From an uncultured Flavobacterium sp. (GTDB lineage Bacteria > Bacteroidota > Bacteroidia > Flavobacteriales > Flavobacteriaceae), in the NCBI RefSeq assembly GCF_946479975.1, contig NZ_CAMLIX010000003.1, positions 1 through 64,000 on the forward strand: a stretch of 64,000 nucleotides of DNA, given 5' to 3'. The translations under genes were made by a program, and so were the position numbers. Within the stretch, counting starts at the first letter, position 1. Every line of letters starts with the position of its first letter. The notes beneath the pieces were generated by a model, which saw only the letters and a list, made by a program, of their open reading frames with translations, was not told where the DNA came from and ran no database searches. This document shows positions 17,336 through 26,099 of the stretch, one piece after another.

Positions 17336-18520
17336 ATGAAGAAAATATTTTTTGTCCTTTCCGTGCTTTCTTCCGGAATTCTTTTTTCACAGTCTGATTT
17401 ACAAGAAAAAACAGAACTTACATTTGCAACCTACAATGTGAGTATGGAATCTGATAATTATTCTCCCAAGGGAGCAATGGGAAAATCGGAGCAGATATTG
17501 ATAAGTCAGCTTAATTCAGGTCACAATACTCAAATCAAAAATATCGCCCAGATTATTCAAACCGTGAGGCCTGATGTTATTCTGTTAAACGAATTCGATT
17601 ATATTAAAGATCCTGAACTTGGTGTTAAAGCGTTCATCAAAAATTACTTGAACGTGAGCCAAGGTGGTGTAGCGCCCATTGATTATCCTTATTACTATTA
17701 TTCAACCGTGAATACGGGGCAGCCAAGTCCTTACGATTTGAACAATGATGGAAAGTTGGATAATTTTGGAAATGATGCATGGGGATTTGGTCTTTATCCT
17801 GGACAATATGGAATGATGCTTTTATCTAAATATCCTATTGATGCTAAAGATGTTCGTACCTTTCAAAATTTTAAATGGAAAGATATGCCGGGAGCACTGC
17901 TTACCAAAAGAGCAGATGGATCGGATTGGTATAGTAAGAAGGCATGGAAGGAATTTCCACTATCTTCAAAATCTCATTGGGATGTTCCTGTAGATATTGG
18001 CAATAAAATAATTCACGTTTTAGTTAGTCATCCAACTCCTCCTACTTTTGATGGTGATGAAGATCGAAATGGGAAAAGAAATCATGATGAAATCAGATTT
18101 TGGAAAGACTATATTTCAGACAATTCAGCTTCGTATATTTATGATGATAAAGGCGTAAAAGGTGGTTTGGCTTCGAATTCTCAATTTGTTATTATGGGTG
18201 ATCAAAATGCTTCGCCAGTTGAAGGAAATGCTGTTAGAGAAGGCATAAAGTCTTTAATAGAAAGTCCTAAAATTAATAGCGACTTTACGCCTGCAAGTAA
18301 AGGTGGTGCTGCATATACTCCTGAAAATCCTTTTGGAATTAATCATACTGCCTTTTGGAGAATGCGCGCTGATTATGTTTTACCATCCCGACTTGGTTTT
18401 AAGGTTGTCGACAGCGGTGTGTTCTGGCCTGCAAAAGGTGAACCGATGTCAGAATTGGTTGAAAAACGCCAGTCAAGTTCAGATCATCGTTTGGTTTGGG
18501 TAAAGGTGGTTTTGGAATAA
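17336..18520 (+). CDS. Secreted endonuclease/exonuclease/phosphatase-family protein
   Basis: 394 residues with a signal peptide (1-19, ending LFSQ). The fold is the EEP (DNase I-like) superfamily: TYNVSME near residue 32, LLNEFDY near 85 (metal-binding Glu), HVLVSHPTPPTFDG near 225, MGDQNASP near 290 and SSDHRLVWV at the end (catalytic Asp-His). Members of this family cleave phosphodiester or phosphomonoester bonds. A secreted enzyme would fit scavenging of phosphate or nucleic acids. No sorting domain is present, so it is probably periplasmic. It is monocistronic; substrate not decidable from sequence. Confidence 0.88.
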   Translation: MKKIFFVLSVLSSGILFSQSDLQEKTELTFATYNVSMESDNYSPKGAMGKSEQILISQLNSGHNTQIKNIAQIIQTVRPDVILLNEFDYIKDPELGVKAFIKNYLNVSQGGVAPIDYPYYYYSTVNTGQPSPYDLNNDGKLDNFGNDAWGFGLYPGQYGMMLLSKYPIDAKDVRTFQNFKWKDMPGALLTKRADGSDWYSKKAWKEFPLSSKSHWDVPVDIGNKIIHVLVSHPTPPTFDGDEDRNGKRNHDEIRFWKDYISDNSASYIYDDKGVKGGLASNSQFVIMGDQNASPVEGNAVREGIKSLIESPKINSDFTPASKGGAAYTPENPFGINHTAFWRMRADYVLPSRLGFKVVDSGVFWPAKGEPMSELVEKRQSSSDHRLVWVKVVLE

Positions 18521-18661
18521 ATGACACTTTCAGAATATTTATTTCACTCAGATTTTACAGATCTAATCAGATTTCTTTTGAAATGATTTTAAATAATCAG
18601 CGAGATCAGCTTAAATCTTTTTAAATCTGCGTGAAATAAAGCTTTAGATAAATTCTTAAAT

Positions 18662-18699
18662 AAAAAAGCTTGTTAGTTTTGTTCTAACAAGCTTTTTTA
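18662..18699. terminator. Bidirectional terminator EEP gene / fahA
   Basis: AAAAAAGCTTGTTAG and CTAACAAGCTTTTTT pair over 15 bp around a 7-nt loop. Confidence 0.88.
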
Positions 18700-18721
18700 T
18701 TTAATGTATACTATTTTCTCT

Positions 18722-20005
18722 TCATGGTCGAATAAAAGGAGGCAACAATTGACTTGAAACTTCTCCAAATCCAATACGTACTTCTGCGTTTTCGCAGAAA
18801 CCTCTCATAATTACCGTATCATTATCTTCAATAAATTTACGCTCGCTTCCATCGCTTAATTTCAAAGGATTTTTACCGCCCCAAGTCAATTCTAACATCG
18901 AGCCAAAACTATCTGGAGTTGGACCAGAAATAGTTCCAGATCCCATCATGTCACCAGAATTAACGCGGCAGCCGTTTGAAGTATGATGTGCCAATTGCTG
19001 ACTCATTGACCAGTATAAATATTTGAAATTTGATTTTGAAACGACAGTTTCTTTCTGATCTTCAGGCTTAATAGAAACTTCTAAATGAATATCGAATGCC
19101 TTTTTTCCTTTTGTCTGTAAATAAGGAAGTGGCGAAGGATCTTGTTTTGGTCCTTTTGTTCTAAAAGGTTCCAAAGCATCCATCGTTACAATCCAAGGCG
19201 AAATTGAAGTCGCAAAGTTTTTAGCTAAGAAGGGTCCAAGTGGCACATATTCCCATTTCTGGATATCACGCGCGCTCCAGTCATTCAATAAAACCATTCC
19301 GAAAATATAATCTTCGGCCTCGTAAGTAGGAATATTTTCTCCCATTACATTGACATCAGTCGTAATAAAAGCAGTTTCCAATTCAAAATCTACTAAACGA
19401 GAAGGTCCAAAAACAGGATACTTTTCGCCGGCAGGAAGTGTTTGTCCCATTGGTCTGTGAACCGGAATTCCAGACGGAACAATCGTAGAACTTCTACCGT
19501 GATACCCAACTGGAATATGAAGCCAGTTTGGCAACAAAGCATTTTCTGGATCGCGGAACATTTTCCCTACGTTTGTAGCATGTTCTTTACTCGAATAAAA
19601 GTCTGTATAATCACCAATTAAAACTGGTAATTGCATTTCTACATCTTCGATTTTAAATATAACAATATCTCGGTGTTTTGTTGTATCTCTTAGCTGCGGA
19701 TTGGTTTCGTCAAAAATCTCAGCGATACGATTTCGAACCAGGCGCCATGTTTTTTTTCCGTCAGAAATAAAATCATTCAGCGTATCCTGCATAAACATAT
19801 CATCGGTTAATTCTATTCCTTCAAAATAGTTTAATTGTTGTAAAGCCCCTAAATCAATAGCATAATCACCAATTCGTGTTCCTACTGTAACGACATTTTC
19901 TTTGGTAAGAAACACGCCAAAAGGAATATTCTGAATAGGGAAGTCACTATGTTCTGGAACTTCTAACCATGATTTTCTACTGGTATCGTTGGCGGTTATA
20001 GGCAT
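18722..20005 (-). CDS. fahA: Fumarylacetoacetase
   Basis: 427 residues. Hydrolyses 4-fumarylacetoacetate to fumarate and acetoacetate, the last step of tyrosine/homogentisate degradation. The N-terminal SH3-like domain (about 1-120) is followed by the FAH catalytic domain with GDYTDFYSSKEHATNVG near 135 (catalytic His region and metal ligand Asp), VPVGYHGRSS, and the C-terminal GDMMGSGTISGP loop. Length and domains match eukaryote-like FAH enzymes. Monocistronic with an excellent promoter, divergent from glyA. hmgA and hppD are not in the window. Confidence 0.96.
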   Translation of the reverse strand: MPITANDTSRKSWLEVPEHSDFPIQNIPFGVFLTKENVVTVGTRIGDYAIDLGALQQLNYFEGIELTDDMFMQDTLNDFISDGKKTWRLVRNRIAEIFDETNPQLRDTTKHRDIVIFKIEDVEMQLPVLIGDYTDFYSSKEHATNVGKMFRDPENALLPNWLHIPVGYHGRSSTIVPSGIPVHRPMGQTLPAGEKYPVFGPSRLVDFELETAFITTDVNVMGENIPTYEAEDYIFGMVLLNDWSARDIQKWEYVPLGPFLAKNFATSISPWIVTMDALEPFRTKGPKQDPSPLPYLQTKGKKAFDIHLEVSIKPEDQKETVVSKSNFKYLYWSMSQQLAHHTSNGCRVNSGDMMGSGTISGPTPDSFGSMLELTWGGKNPLKLSDGSERKFIEDNDTVIMRGFCENAEVRIGFGEVSSQLLPPFIRP

Positions 20006-20040
20006 GTGTAATGTTAATTATTTGTTGAAAAATTGTATGT

Positions 20041-20071
20041 CAAATATATCATAATCTAGCAGTTTAACAAA
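20041..20071 (-). promoter_or_regulatory. Promoter of fahA
   Basis: On the minus strand: TTTG (20071-20068), 19-bp spacer, TATATTTG (20048-20041). Exact consensus, 36 bp before the start codon. Confidence 0.88.
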
Positions 20072-20081
20072 CGTTTTTTTG

Positions 20082-20089
20082 TATTTTTG
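20082..20089 (+). promoter_or_regulatory. -7 box of the glyA promoter
   Basis: TATTTTTG, 26 bp before the glyA ATG at 20115. It lies back to back with the fahA promoter, so a protein bound here would affect both. The leader is only about 20 nt, leaving no room for a glycine riboswitch. Confidence 0.78.
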
Positions 20090-20114
20090 CGTGAAATTAA
20101 CGAAAAACAAAGAA

Positions 20115-21389
20115 ATGCAACGCGACGAACAAATTTTTGATCTTATCCAAGAGGAAAAAGAAAGACAAATTCACGGACTAGAGCTTATCGCTTCAGAAAA
20201 TTTTGTAAGTGATGAAGTAATGGAAGCAGCTGGTTCTGTTTTAACTAACAAATATGCTGAGGGTTATCCTGGCAAAAGATACTACGGCGGTTGCGAAGTA
20301 GTTGACGTTATCGAGCAAATTGCTATTGATAGAGCTAAAGAATTATTTGGTGCTGAGTACGCAAACGTGCAGCCTCACTCTGGTTCTCAGGCAAATACAG
20401 CAGTTTACCACGCTTGTTTGAATCCTGGTGATACTATTTTAGGTTTCGATTTATCTCACGGAGGTCACTTAACTCACGGTTCTCCAGTAAACTTTTCAGG
20501 TCGTTTATATCGTCCGGTTTTTTACGGTGTAGATGCTGAAACTGGTCGTTTAGATTATGATAAAATTCAAGAAATTGCAACAAAAGAACAGCCAAAATTA
20601 ATTATCGCTGGAGCTTCGGCTTATTCTCGTGATATGGATTTTGCTCGTTTCAGACAAATTGCAGACAGCGTAGGAGCGATCTTATTTGCTGATATTTCTC
20701 ACCCTGCAGGTTTAATTGCAAAAGGATTATTAAACGATCCAATTCCACATTGTCATATTGTTTCTACAACAACTCATAAAACTTTACGTGGACCACGTGG
20801 AGGTCTAATTTTAATGGGAAAAGATTTTGAAAACCCACAAGGTTTAAAAACTCCAAAAGGAGAAATCAGAATGATGTCTTCATTATTAGACTTAGCTGTT
20901 TTCCCTGGAAATCAAGGTGGACCATTAATGCACATCATTGCTGCTAAAGCTGTTGCTTTTGGTGAAGCGCTTAAAGATGAGTTCTTTACATATGCAATGC
21001 AATTACAAAAAAATGCAAATGCAATGGCTGATGCTTTCGTAAAAAGAGGTTACAACATTATCTCTGGCGGAACAGATAACCACATGATGCTTATTGACTT
21101 AAGAAATAAAAACATTTCTGGTAAAGAAGCTGAAAACGCATTAGTAAAAGCAGAAATTACAGTAAACAAAAACATGGTTCCTTTTGACGATAAATCACCA
21201 TTTATTACGTCTGGAATTCGTGTTGGAACAGCTGCAATCACAACTCGTGGTTTAGTTGAAAAAGATATGGAAACTATTGTAGCTTTAATCGATAAAGTTC
21301 TGACAGATCACACAAACGAAGATCTTATCGAAGAAGTTGCTGAAGAAGTAAACGAATTAATGAGCGAAAGACCAATATTTGCATATTAA
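20115..21389 (+). CDS. glyA: Serine hydroxymethyltransferase
   Basis: Converts serine and tetrahydrofolate to glycine and methylene-tetrahydrofolate. The protein from the ATG at 20115 has 424 residues. The PLP-binding Lys is at about 222 in [14 protein letters not shown], and the N-terminus [18 protein letters not shown] is classical. An upstream in-frame ATG at 20079 is rejected because the TATTTTTG promoter box (20082-20089) lies downstream of it, leaving the transcript without that codon. A terminator follows. miaE is next but appears separately expressed. Confidence 0.97.
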   Translation: MQRDEQIFDLIQEEKERQIHGLELIASENFVSDEVMEAAGSVLTNKYAEGYPGKRYYGGCEVVDVIEQIAIDRAKELFGAEYANVQPHSGSQANTAVYHACLNPGDTILGFDLSHGGHLTHGSPVNFSGRLYRPVFYGVDAETGRLDYDKIQEIATKEQPKLIIAGASAYSRDMDFARFRQIADSVGAILFADISHPAGLIAKGLLNDPIPHCHIVSTTTHKTLRGPRGGLILMGKDFENPQGLKTPKGEIRMMSSLLDLAVFPGNQGGPLMHIIAAKAVAFGEALKDEFFTYAMQLQKNANAMADAFVKRGYNIISGGTDNHMMLIDLRNKNISGKEAENALVKAEITVNKNMVPFDDKSPFITSGIRVGTAAITTRGLVEKDMETIVALIDKVLTDHTNEDLIEEVAEEVNELMSERPIFAY

Positions 21390-21416
21390 TTAATATAAGT
21401 CTTAAAGTTTTTAAAG

Positions 21417-21455
21417 TCGAAAGTCAAAAGCCTTATTTTTGACTTTCGATTTTTG
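21417..21455 (+). terminator. Terminator after glyA
   Basis: TCGAAAGTCAAAA pairs with TTTTGACTTTCGA around GCCTTAT, followed by T5. Confidence 0.85.
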
Positions 21456-21501
21456 CTTTTATAACTTATAATTTTTAACTCATAACTCATAATTTTTAGA
21501 C

Positions 21502-22095
21502 ATGGGCGTACTAAGATTACAATTACCAACCGACCCAAGATGGGTTAATATTGTTGAGAAAAACATCGAAGAAATCTTGACCGATCACGCTTGGTGCGAG
21601 CAGAAAGCAGCAACAAACGCGATTACGATTATTACCAATAATTCTGAGCATCAGGATTTAGTGAAAGATTTATTGGCTTTAGCCAAAGAAGAAATCGATC
21701 ATTTTGAGCAGGTTCATAACATCATCATCAAAAGAGGATTGAAATTAGGACGTGAGCGTAAAGACGATTATGTAAATGAATTGTATTTATATATGAAGAA
21801 AAGTGGTGACGGAAGCCGAGTTTCGGGTCTTGTTGAAAGATTATTGTTCTCAGCCATGATCGAAGCCAGAAGCTGCGAACGTTTTAAAGTTCTTTCTGAA
21901 AATATAAAAGACGAAGAATTAGCCGTTTTCTACAGAGAATTAATGGAAAGCGAAGCCGGACATTACACCACATTCATCACATACGCCCGTAAATACGGAG
22001 TCGGAATCGACGTTGAGAAACGCTGGAGAGAATGGTTAGAATTTGAAGAATCAATCATTACCAATTACGGAAAAGGAGAGACTATTCACGGATAG
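21502..22095 (+). CDS. miaE: tRNA-(ms2io6A)-hydroxylase
   Basis: 197 residues. Ferritin-like diiron enzyme that hydroxylates the isopentenyl side chain of ms2i6A37 in tRNA. The carboxylate/His metal ligands are visible as KEEIDHFEQVH near residue 68-78 and ESEAGHYTTF near 150-160, plus IEARSCERF near 118. The sequence NEHQDLVKDLL-like and the ERKDDYVNELY stretch are typical of MiaE. Its leader carries a single arm of the TAACTTATAACTCATAAC repeat family. Confidence 0.93.
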   Translation: MGVLRLQLPTDPRWVNIVEKNIEEILTDHAWCEQKAATNAITIITNNSEHQDLVKDLLALAKEEIDHFEQVHNIIIKRGLKLGRERKDDYVNELYLYMKKSGDGSRVSGLVERLLFSAMIEARSCERFKVLSENIKDEELAVFYRELMESEAGHYTTFITYARKYGVGIDVEKRWREWLEFEESIITNYGKGETIHG

Positions 22096-22142
22096 TTTTA
22101 GTATTCAGATTTTTTAGTGTTCAGTCGCAGTGGCAGTTTTCA

Positions 22143-22330
22143 GTTTTTTTCTTTGTTTAAAGTTTAAGATTTAAGGTTTCAAGTTTCAGGTTTGTCACGT
22201 TGAGCGAAGTCGAAACGCGTTCCAATTTGAAAGTTTGAGAATTTCGATAAATTTAAAAAAAAATCCGTTTTTATCCGCGTTTTCGCGAAAGCAAACCCGT
22301 TTCATCCGCGTTCAATATTTTAGGCATTTT
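22143..22330. repeat. Repeat remnants in the miaE-guaC gap
   Basis: The 302-bp gap 22096-22397 has no gene. It contains a low-complexity run of GTTTAAAGTTTAAGATTTAAG type, a single arm TTGAGCGAAGTCGAAACG related to the GAGCGAAGTCGAAGGAC hairpins at 49.3 kb, and the short inverted pair ATCCGCGTTTTCGCG. These look like decayed members of families seen intact elsewhere in the window. Confidence 0.6.
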
Positions 22331-22397
22331 ATAATCTAAAATCAACAATCTAAAATCTAAAATTCCTTATATTTGAGAGTAACCAAAATCTCGAACT

Positions 22398-23438
22398 ATG
22401 CGAATAGAAATGGACCTGAAATTAGGATTTAAAGACGTAATGTTTAGACCAAAAAGATCAACGCTAAAAAGCAGATCTGAAGTCACATTAGAGCAAAACT
22501 TTAAATTTTTGCATAGCACCGCAACGTGGACAGGAATTCCAATCATGGGCGCAAACATGGACACGGTTGGAACTTTTGAAATGGCTCAGGTTTTGGCAAA
22601 AGAAAAACTTTTTACCGCCATTCATAAACATTACACTTTAGAAGAATGGAATAATTTCCTGAAAAATGTATCATCTACTTTTTACGATTATATTGCGGTA
22701 AGCACTGGAACAGGAAAAGATGATTTTGAAAAAATCGGACAAATAATTACTGCAAATCCTTTGCTTAAATTTATTTGTATTGATGTTGCAAACGGCTATT
22801 CGGAGCATTTTGTTCAGTTTTTAAAGAAAACCCGAAAACAATATCCTGATAAAATCATCATAGCAGGAAATGTAGTTACTGGCGAAATGACCGAAGAATT
22901 GCTTTTGGCTGGTGCCGATATAGTAAAAGTCGGAATTGGACCAGGTTCTGTTTGTACAACTCGGGTAAAAACAGGTGTTGGTTATCCCCAATTATCTGCA
23001 ATTATAGAATGTGCCGATGCTGCACACGGATTAGGCGGACACATAATAAGCGACGGTGGCTGTACAACTCCGGGCGATGTTGCAAAAGCTTTTGGCGCAG
23101 GTGCAGATTTTGTAATGTTAGGCGGAATGCTTGCTGGGCACACAGAAAGCGGTGGCGAACTGATCGAAGTAAAAGGCGAAAAATTCAAACAATTTTACGG
23201 AATGAGTTCCAAAACGGCAATGGACAAACATGCTGGAGGCGTTGCAGAATACAGAGCCAGCGAAGGAAAAACAGTTCAGGTTCCGTTTAAAGGAGATGTG
23301 ATTTATACTGTTTTGGATATTTTAGGCGGAATAAGAAGCACTTGCACGTATGTCGGCGCTTCAAGATTAAAAGAATTAACTAAACGAACGACTTTTATCC
23401 GCGTAAGCGAACAAGAAAATCAAGTTTTTACAAAATAA
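22398..23438 (+). CDS. guaC: GMP reductase
   Basis: 346 residues. Reduces GMP to IMP with NADPH in purine salvage. It has the IMPDH/GMPR TIM barrel without a CBS domain. The catalytic loop [11 protein letters not shown] places the nucleophile Cys at 186, the same position as in E. coli Gua[22 protein letters not shown] at the N-terminus and [16 protein letters not shown] are GuaC-specific. The MRIEMDLK start is kept because relatives also begin two to four residues before DLKL. A GNAT gene starts 2 bp after its stop codon. Confidence 0.96.
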   Translation: MRIEMDLKLGFKDVMFRPKRSTLKSRSEVTLEQNFKFLHSTATWTGIPIMGANMDTVGTFEMAQVLAKEKLFTAIHKHYTLEEWNNFLKNVSSTFYDYIAVSTGTGKDDFEKIGQIITANPLLKFICIDVANGYSEHFVQFLKKTRKQYPDKIIIAGNVVTGEMTEELLLAGADIVKVGIGPGSVCTTRVKTGVGYPQLSAIIECADAAHGLGGHIISDGGCTTPGDVAKAFGAGADFVMLGGMLAGHTESGGELIEVKGEKFKQFYGMSSKTAMDKHAGGVAEYRASEGKTVQVPFKGDVIYTVLDILGGIRSTCTYVGASRLKELTKRTTFIRVSEQENQVFTK

Positions 23439-23440
23439 AT

Positions 23441-23944
23441 ATGATTCAAATTACCCAAGCATCGATTGAAGATATTTCTAAAATTCAAGAGATTGCAAAT
23501 ATTACATGGCCAATAACGTATGGCGAAATTCTAACAACGGAACAATTAGATTATATGTTAGATCTAATTTATTCTGACGAAGCGCTTTCAAAGCAAATTC
23601 AGAATAAAGAACAATTGTTTTATATGATTTCAGATTCCGAATCAATAATTGGTTTTATCGGAATTGAACATAATTATAATAAGGAACCTGTAACGAAAAT
23701 TCATAAGATCTACCTTTTACCCGAAACACAAGGAAAAGGATATGGCAAAATAGTTTTCGAAGAAATCGGAAAAATGGCTTCAGAAAATAATTCCAAAACA
23801 CTTTTATTAAACGTAAACCGTTTTAATACAGCTCTGAATTTCTACAAAAAACTAGGTTTCGAAATTAAAGAAACGGTTGATATAGAAATTGGAAATGGGT
23901 ATTTGATGGAGGATTATGTGATGGAGAAGAGTTTAATTTTTTAG
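23441..23944 (+). CDS. GNAT family N-acetyltransferase
   Basis: 167 residues with the GNAT fold. The acetyl-CoA pyrophosphate-binding loop is LPETQGKGYGKIVFEEIG near residues 92-109 (Q/RxxGxG/A pattern). The C-terminal NVNRFNTALNFYKKLGFEIK is the usual beta6/alpha4 segment. It follows guaC by 2 bp, so it is probably cotranscribed, although no functional link is evident. The closest matches in shape are cytoplasmic acetyltransferases of unknown substrate. Its 3' end overlaps the convergent gene by 4 bp. Confidence 0.9.
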   Translation: MIQITQASIEDISKIQEIANITWPITYGEILTTEQLDYMLDLIYSDEALSKQIQNKEQLFYMISDSESIIGFIGIEHNYNKEPVTKIHKIYLLPETQGKGYGKIVFEEIGKMASENNSKTLLLNVNRFNTALNFYKKLGFEIKETVDIEIGNGYLMEDYVMEKSLIF

Positions 23945-25065
23945 TTGTAATATTCTATTTTTCTTTCGGCAACGAAAGTTGGCTCTATATCTAGTGTTCC
24001 TTCAAGAAACATGTTGCATTTTATCCAGTTGTTATAGCTGTCGTATTCGTAGGTGTAATAGAGTTTTTTAATACCTAGAGTTTGTTCAGGATAATTAGGA
24101 ATAAATTCTTTTTCAATTATATCACCTTGTTCGTTAAATGTTTTTAGAAAGTTCCTTGTAGGACTAGAAATTTCTCCTAGTCCTGTGACATAATATTTTA
24201 CTTTTTCGACATAATCTTTTGTGGAGTGATAATTATACTCTTCTTTAGCTACTATTTTTTCGCAGCCATACATGGTTGTTTGTATTATCCTACCTTGTTG
24301 ATCGTATTTATATTGTAATTGCAAGTCGCTGCAAAAAGGACTTTCTGTGCCCATATCTGTATAGGGCATTTCGTCGGAAAAATCACCTCCCAAGATTTTC
24401 TGGTTGGTTACTTGTCCCTTACTGTCATAGGTGAAAATTTTAGTTGTAAATAAATCTTCATTGTTGGGTAATGTATCCTTTATAACTTCGCCAAATCGAT
24501 ATACAATATATTCTTTTTCTTCAACTACTTTTCCTAGATTATCATAGTTATAAACGTACAATTGTGAGTCATATTCCTGTACTACTTTTCCATTTGCATC
24601 TTTTCGGATGTTTTTTTGGATATATTTTTTATTAAATTTCACTAACAAATTTTTATTTGATACAGGATAATATGGCTTTAAACTAGTTTTGTATTTACTT
24701 TTTGTAATTCTGTCACTTTCGTCATATTGATACTCTTGAGAATCTTTAACATCGATTTCTAATGAATAATTCTTGGTCTCACCTCTTTGGATTGTTTTAA
24801 TACTACCATATTTATCGACGAACATATATTTATACATTTGAATATCACTAGATGGGATGCCTTTTAGTAAGTTTTTATTAGATGAAATTCGTTCATTTTC
24901 ATTAAGTTTCATGAATACTCTTTTTACTGAACCTTTTAAATGTTTGCCGTAATATTCATTATTTATTTCGCATAAAGTACCTCGATACACTTTGTTGGTT
25001 TGAGCACTGGAAATTCTCGGGATAAATATCAAAATGACAAAGTAATATTTAAAAAATATTTTCAT
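23941..25065 (-). CDS. Secreted protein with degenerate YD (RHS-like) repeats
   Basis: 374 residues with a signal peptide (about 1-21, ending SSAQ). The body is made of repeated beta-hairpin units of the YD/RHS type: YDESDRITKSKY, YNYDNLGKVVEEKEY, YDSKGQVTNQKI, YKYDQQGRIIQTTMY, FNEQGDIIEKEF and YEYDSYNNWIKC. It is far too short to be an RHS toxin and has no variable C-terminal toxin domain. Many Bacteroidota encode such short secreted YD-repeat proteins of unknown role. The stop codon overlaps the GNAT gene's stop on the other strand. Confidence 0.8.
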   Translation of the reverse strand: MKIFFKYYFVILIFIPRISSAQTNKVYRGTLCEINNEYYGKHLKGSVKRVFMKLNENERISSNKNLLKGIPSSDIQMYKYMFVDKYGSIKTIQRGETKNYSLEIDVKDSQEYQYDESDRITKSKYKTSLKPYYPVSNKNLLVKFNKKYIQKNIRKDANGKVVQEYDSQLYVYNYDNLGKVVEEKEYIVYRFGEVIKDTLPNNEDLFTTKIFTYDSKGQVTNQKILGGDFSDEMPYTDMGTESPFCSDLQLQYKYDQQGRIIQTTMYGCEKIVAKEEYNYHSTKDYVEKVKYYVTGLGEISSPTRNFLKTFNEQGDIIEKEFIPNYPEQTLGIKKLYYTYEYDSYNNWIKCNMFLEGTLDIEPTFVAERKIEYYN

Positions 25066-25364
25066 AAGTAAGTATCTAATTTTAGGTTTTGTTCGGTATA
25101 AATATTTCTTTTTGAGCTAGTTATGCATTATATGGGTTTGAAGTTTGGGCATTTGATTTAATTGAAAAAAATAGTATCAGGATATAAAAAAAAAAGCTAA
25201 AAAATAATTTTACAGAATGAGTAATCTTTTTTTTTGTGAAGATGAAAAACTTTATCATTATTTTTTTGTCCAATTGAAGAAATTGAAAACAATGTCAGGT
25301 TTATTAATAGAAATAGAGGAAAAGCTTTCATCGTTGATATTTAGTTTATTTATTTTTTTCGAGT

Positions 25365-25943
25365 TTAACTCACAATGACATCATGCGCAAACAACAACCC
25401 TTTCACTTCATTCAAAGAAAAAACAGCTTTTTTCAATTTAGTTTTTGATGGATCGATTGTGTAATTATAACTCGTTTTAAAATCGGCTTTGTTGGCGATG
25501 GCTTTATTAAATTCTGCACGGTACAAATCACAGTTTTCGAATAGAACTCCTGTAAGATCAGTTGTCATAAAATCGACAGCAACTAAACTACAATTGGTAA
25601 AAATGGTCCCCTTTATTTTTAAAGTATAAAACTTCGAAAAATCTAAAATACAATCGTTAAAACCAATTTCAAAAATCAATTTATCGCACATTGCAAAATT
25701 GACCTCTTTAATTTCGCATCGATTGAAAGTTGCAGTTCTAAAAGCCACGTAATTAATTTTAGCTTCAGTAAAAATACAATCATTAAAAACGCAGTCGATA
25801 AAAGTAACGGCAAGAAAAGTGCAGGCAGAAAAGTTACAATTATTAAAAATACAGCATTCGAAGTCCTTAAAATTAAGATCGTCTTTGGCGTAAATAATCG
25901 TATTGTATTCTTTATCAAGAAAATATTCGCTTTCTTTTTTCAA
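25365..25943 (-). CDS. Cysteine-rich pentapeptide-repeat protein
   Basis: 192 residues. From about 25 to 165 the sequence follows the A(D/N)LXX-type repeat with many Cys at the polar positions: CIFNNCNFSACTF, DCVFNDCIF, NRCEIKEVNF, NDCILDFSKF, TNCSLVAVDF and ENCDLYRAEF. At least 11 Cys lie in the coil. It should fold as a right-handed quadrilateral beta-helix, the DNA-mimic shape of Qnr/McbG proteins that protect gyrase. No evidence links this one to quinolones. It is cytoplasmic. The 299-bp gap on its 3' side (25066-25364) holds only AT-rich sequence and a doubtful 53-codon frame. Confidence 0.85.
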   Translation of the reverse strand: MKKESEYFLDKEYNTIIYAKDDLNFKDFECCIFNNCNFSACTFLAVTFIDCVFNDCIFTEAKINYVAFRTATFNRCEIKEVNFAMCDKLIFEIGFNDCILDFSKFYTLKIKGTIFTNCSLVAVDFMTTDLTGVLFENCDLYRAEFNKAIANKADFKTSYNYTIDPSKTKLKKAVFSLNEVKGLLFAHDVIVS

Positions 25944-26099
25944 CTCTTTCTTATAATTATTTGAGAGTGAAAAGATAATAATTTGCTGTAAAATATTCTG
26001 AATAAATTCGAAATGATTTTGTTTTTTATTCCCAATTTTAATCAGAATTTGATGTAGCTTTACACTTATTTTTTTAAGTAAAACATATTATTTTATTAT

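Noticed and set aside
20079..20114. Twelve-residue N-terminal extension of glyA
   Set aside because: It begins before the promoter box and the extra residues are unlike SHMT N-termini.
20020..20115. Glycine riboswitch before glyA
   Set aside because: The predicted leader is only about 20 nt.
22952..23290. 112-codon Cys/Arg/Trp-rich frame inside guaC
   Set aside because: Overlaps a certain gene in another frame, and composition is that of a shifted frame.
25217..25378. 53-codon frame between the YD-repeat and pentapeptide genes
   Set aside because: Very AT-rich, overlaps the neighbouring gene's 3' end and has no recognisable features; could be real but unsupported.
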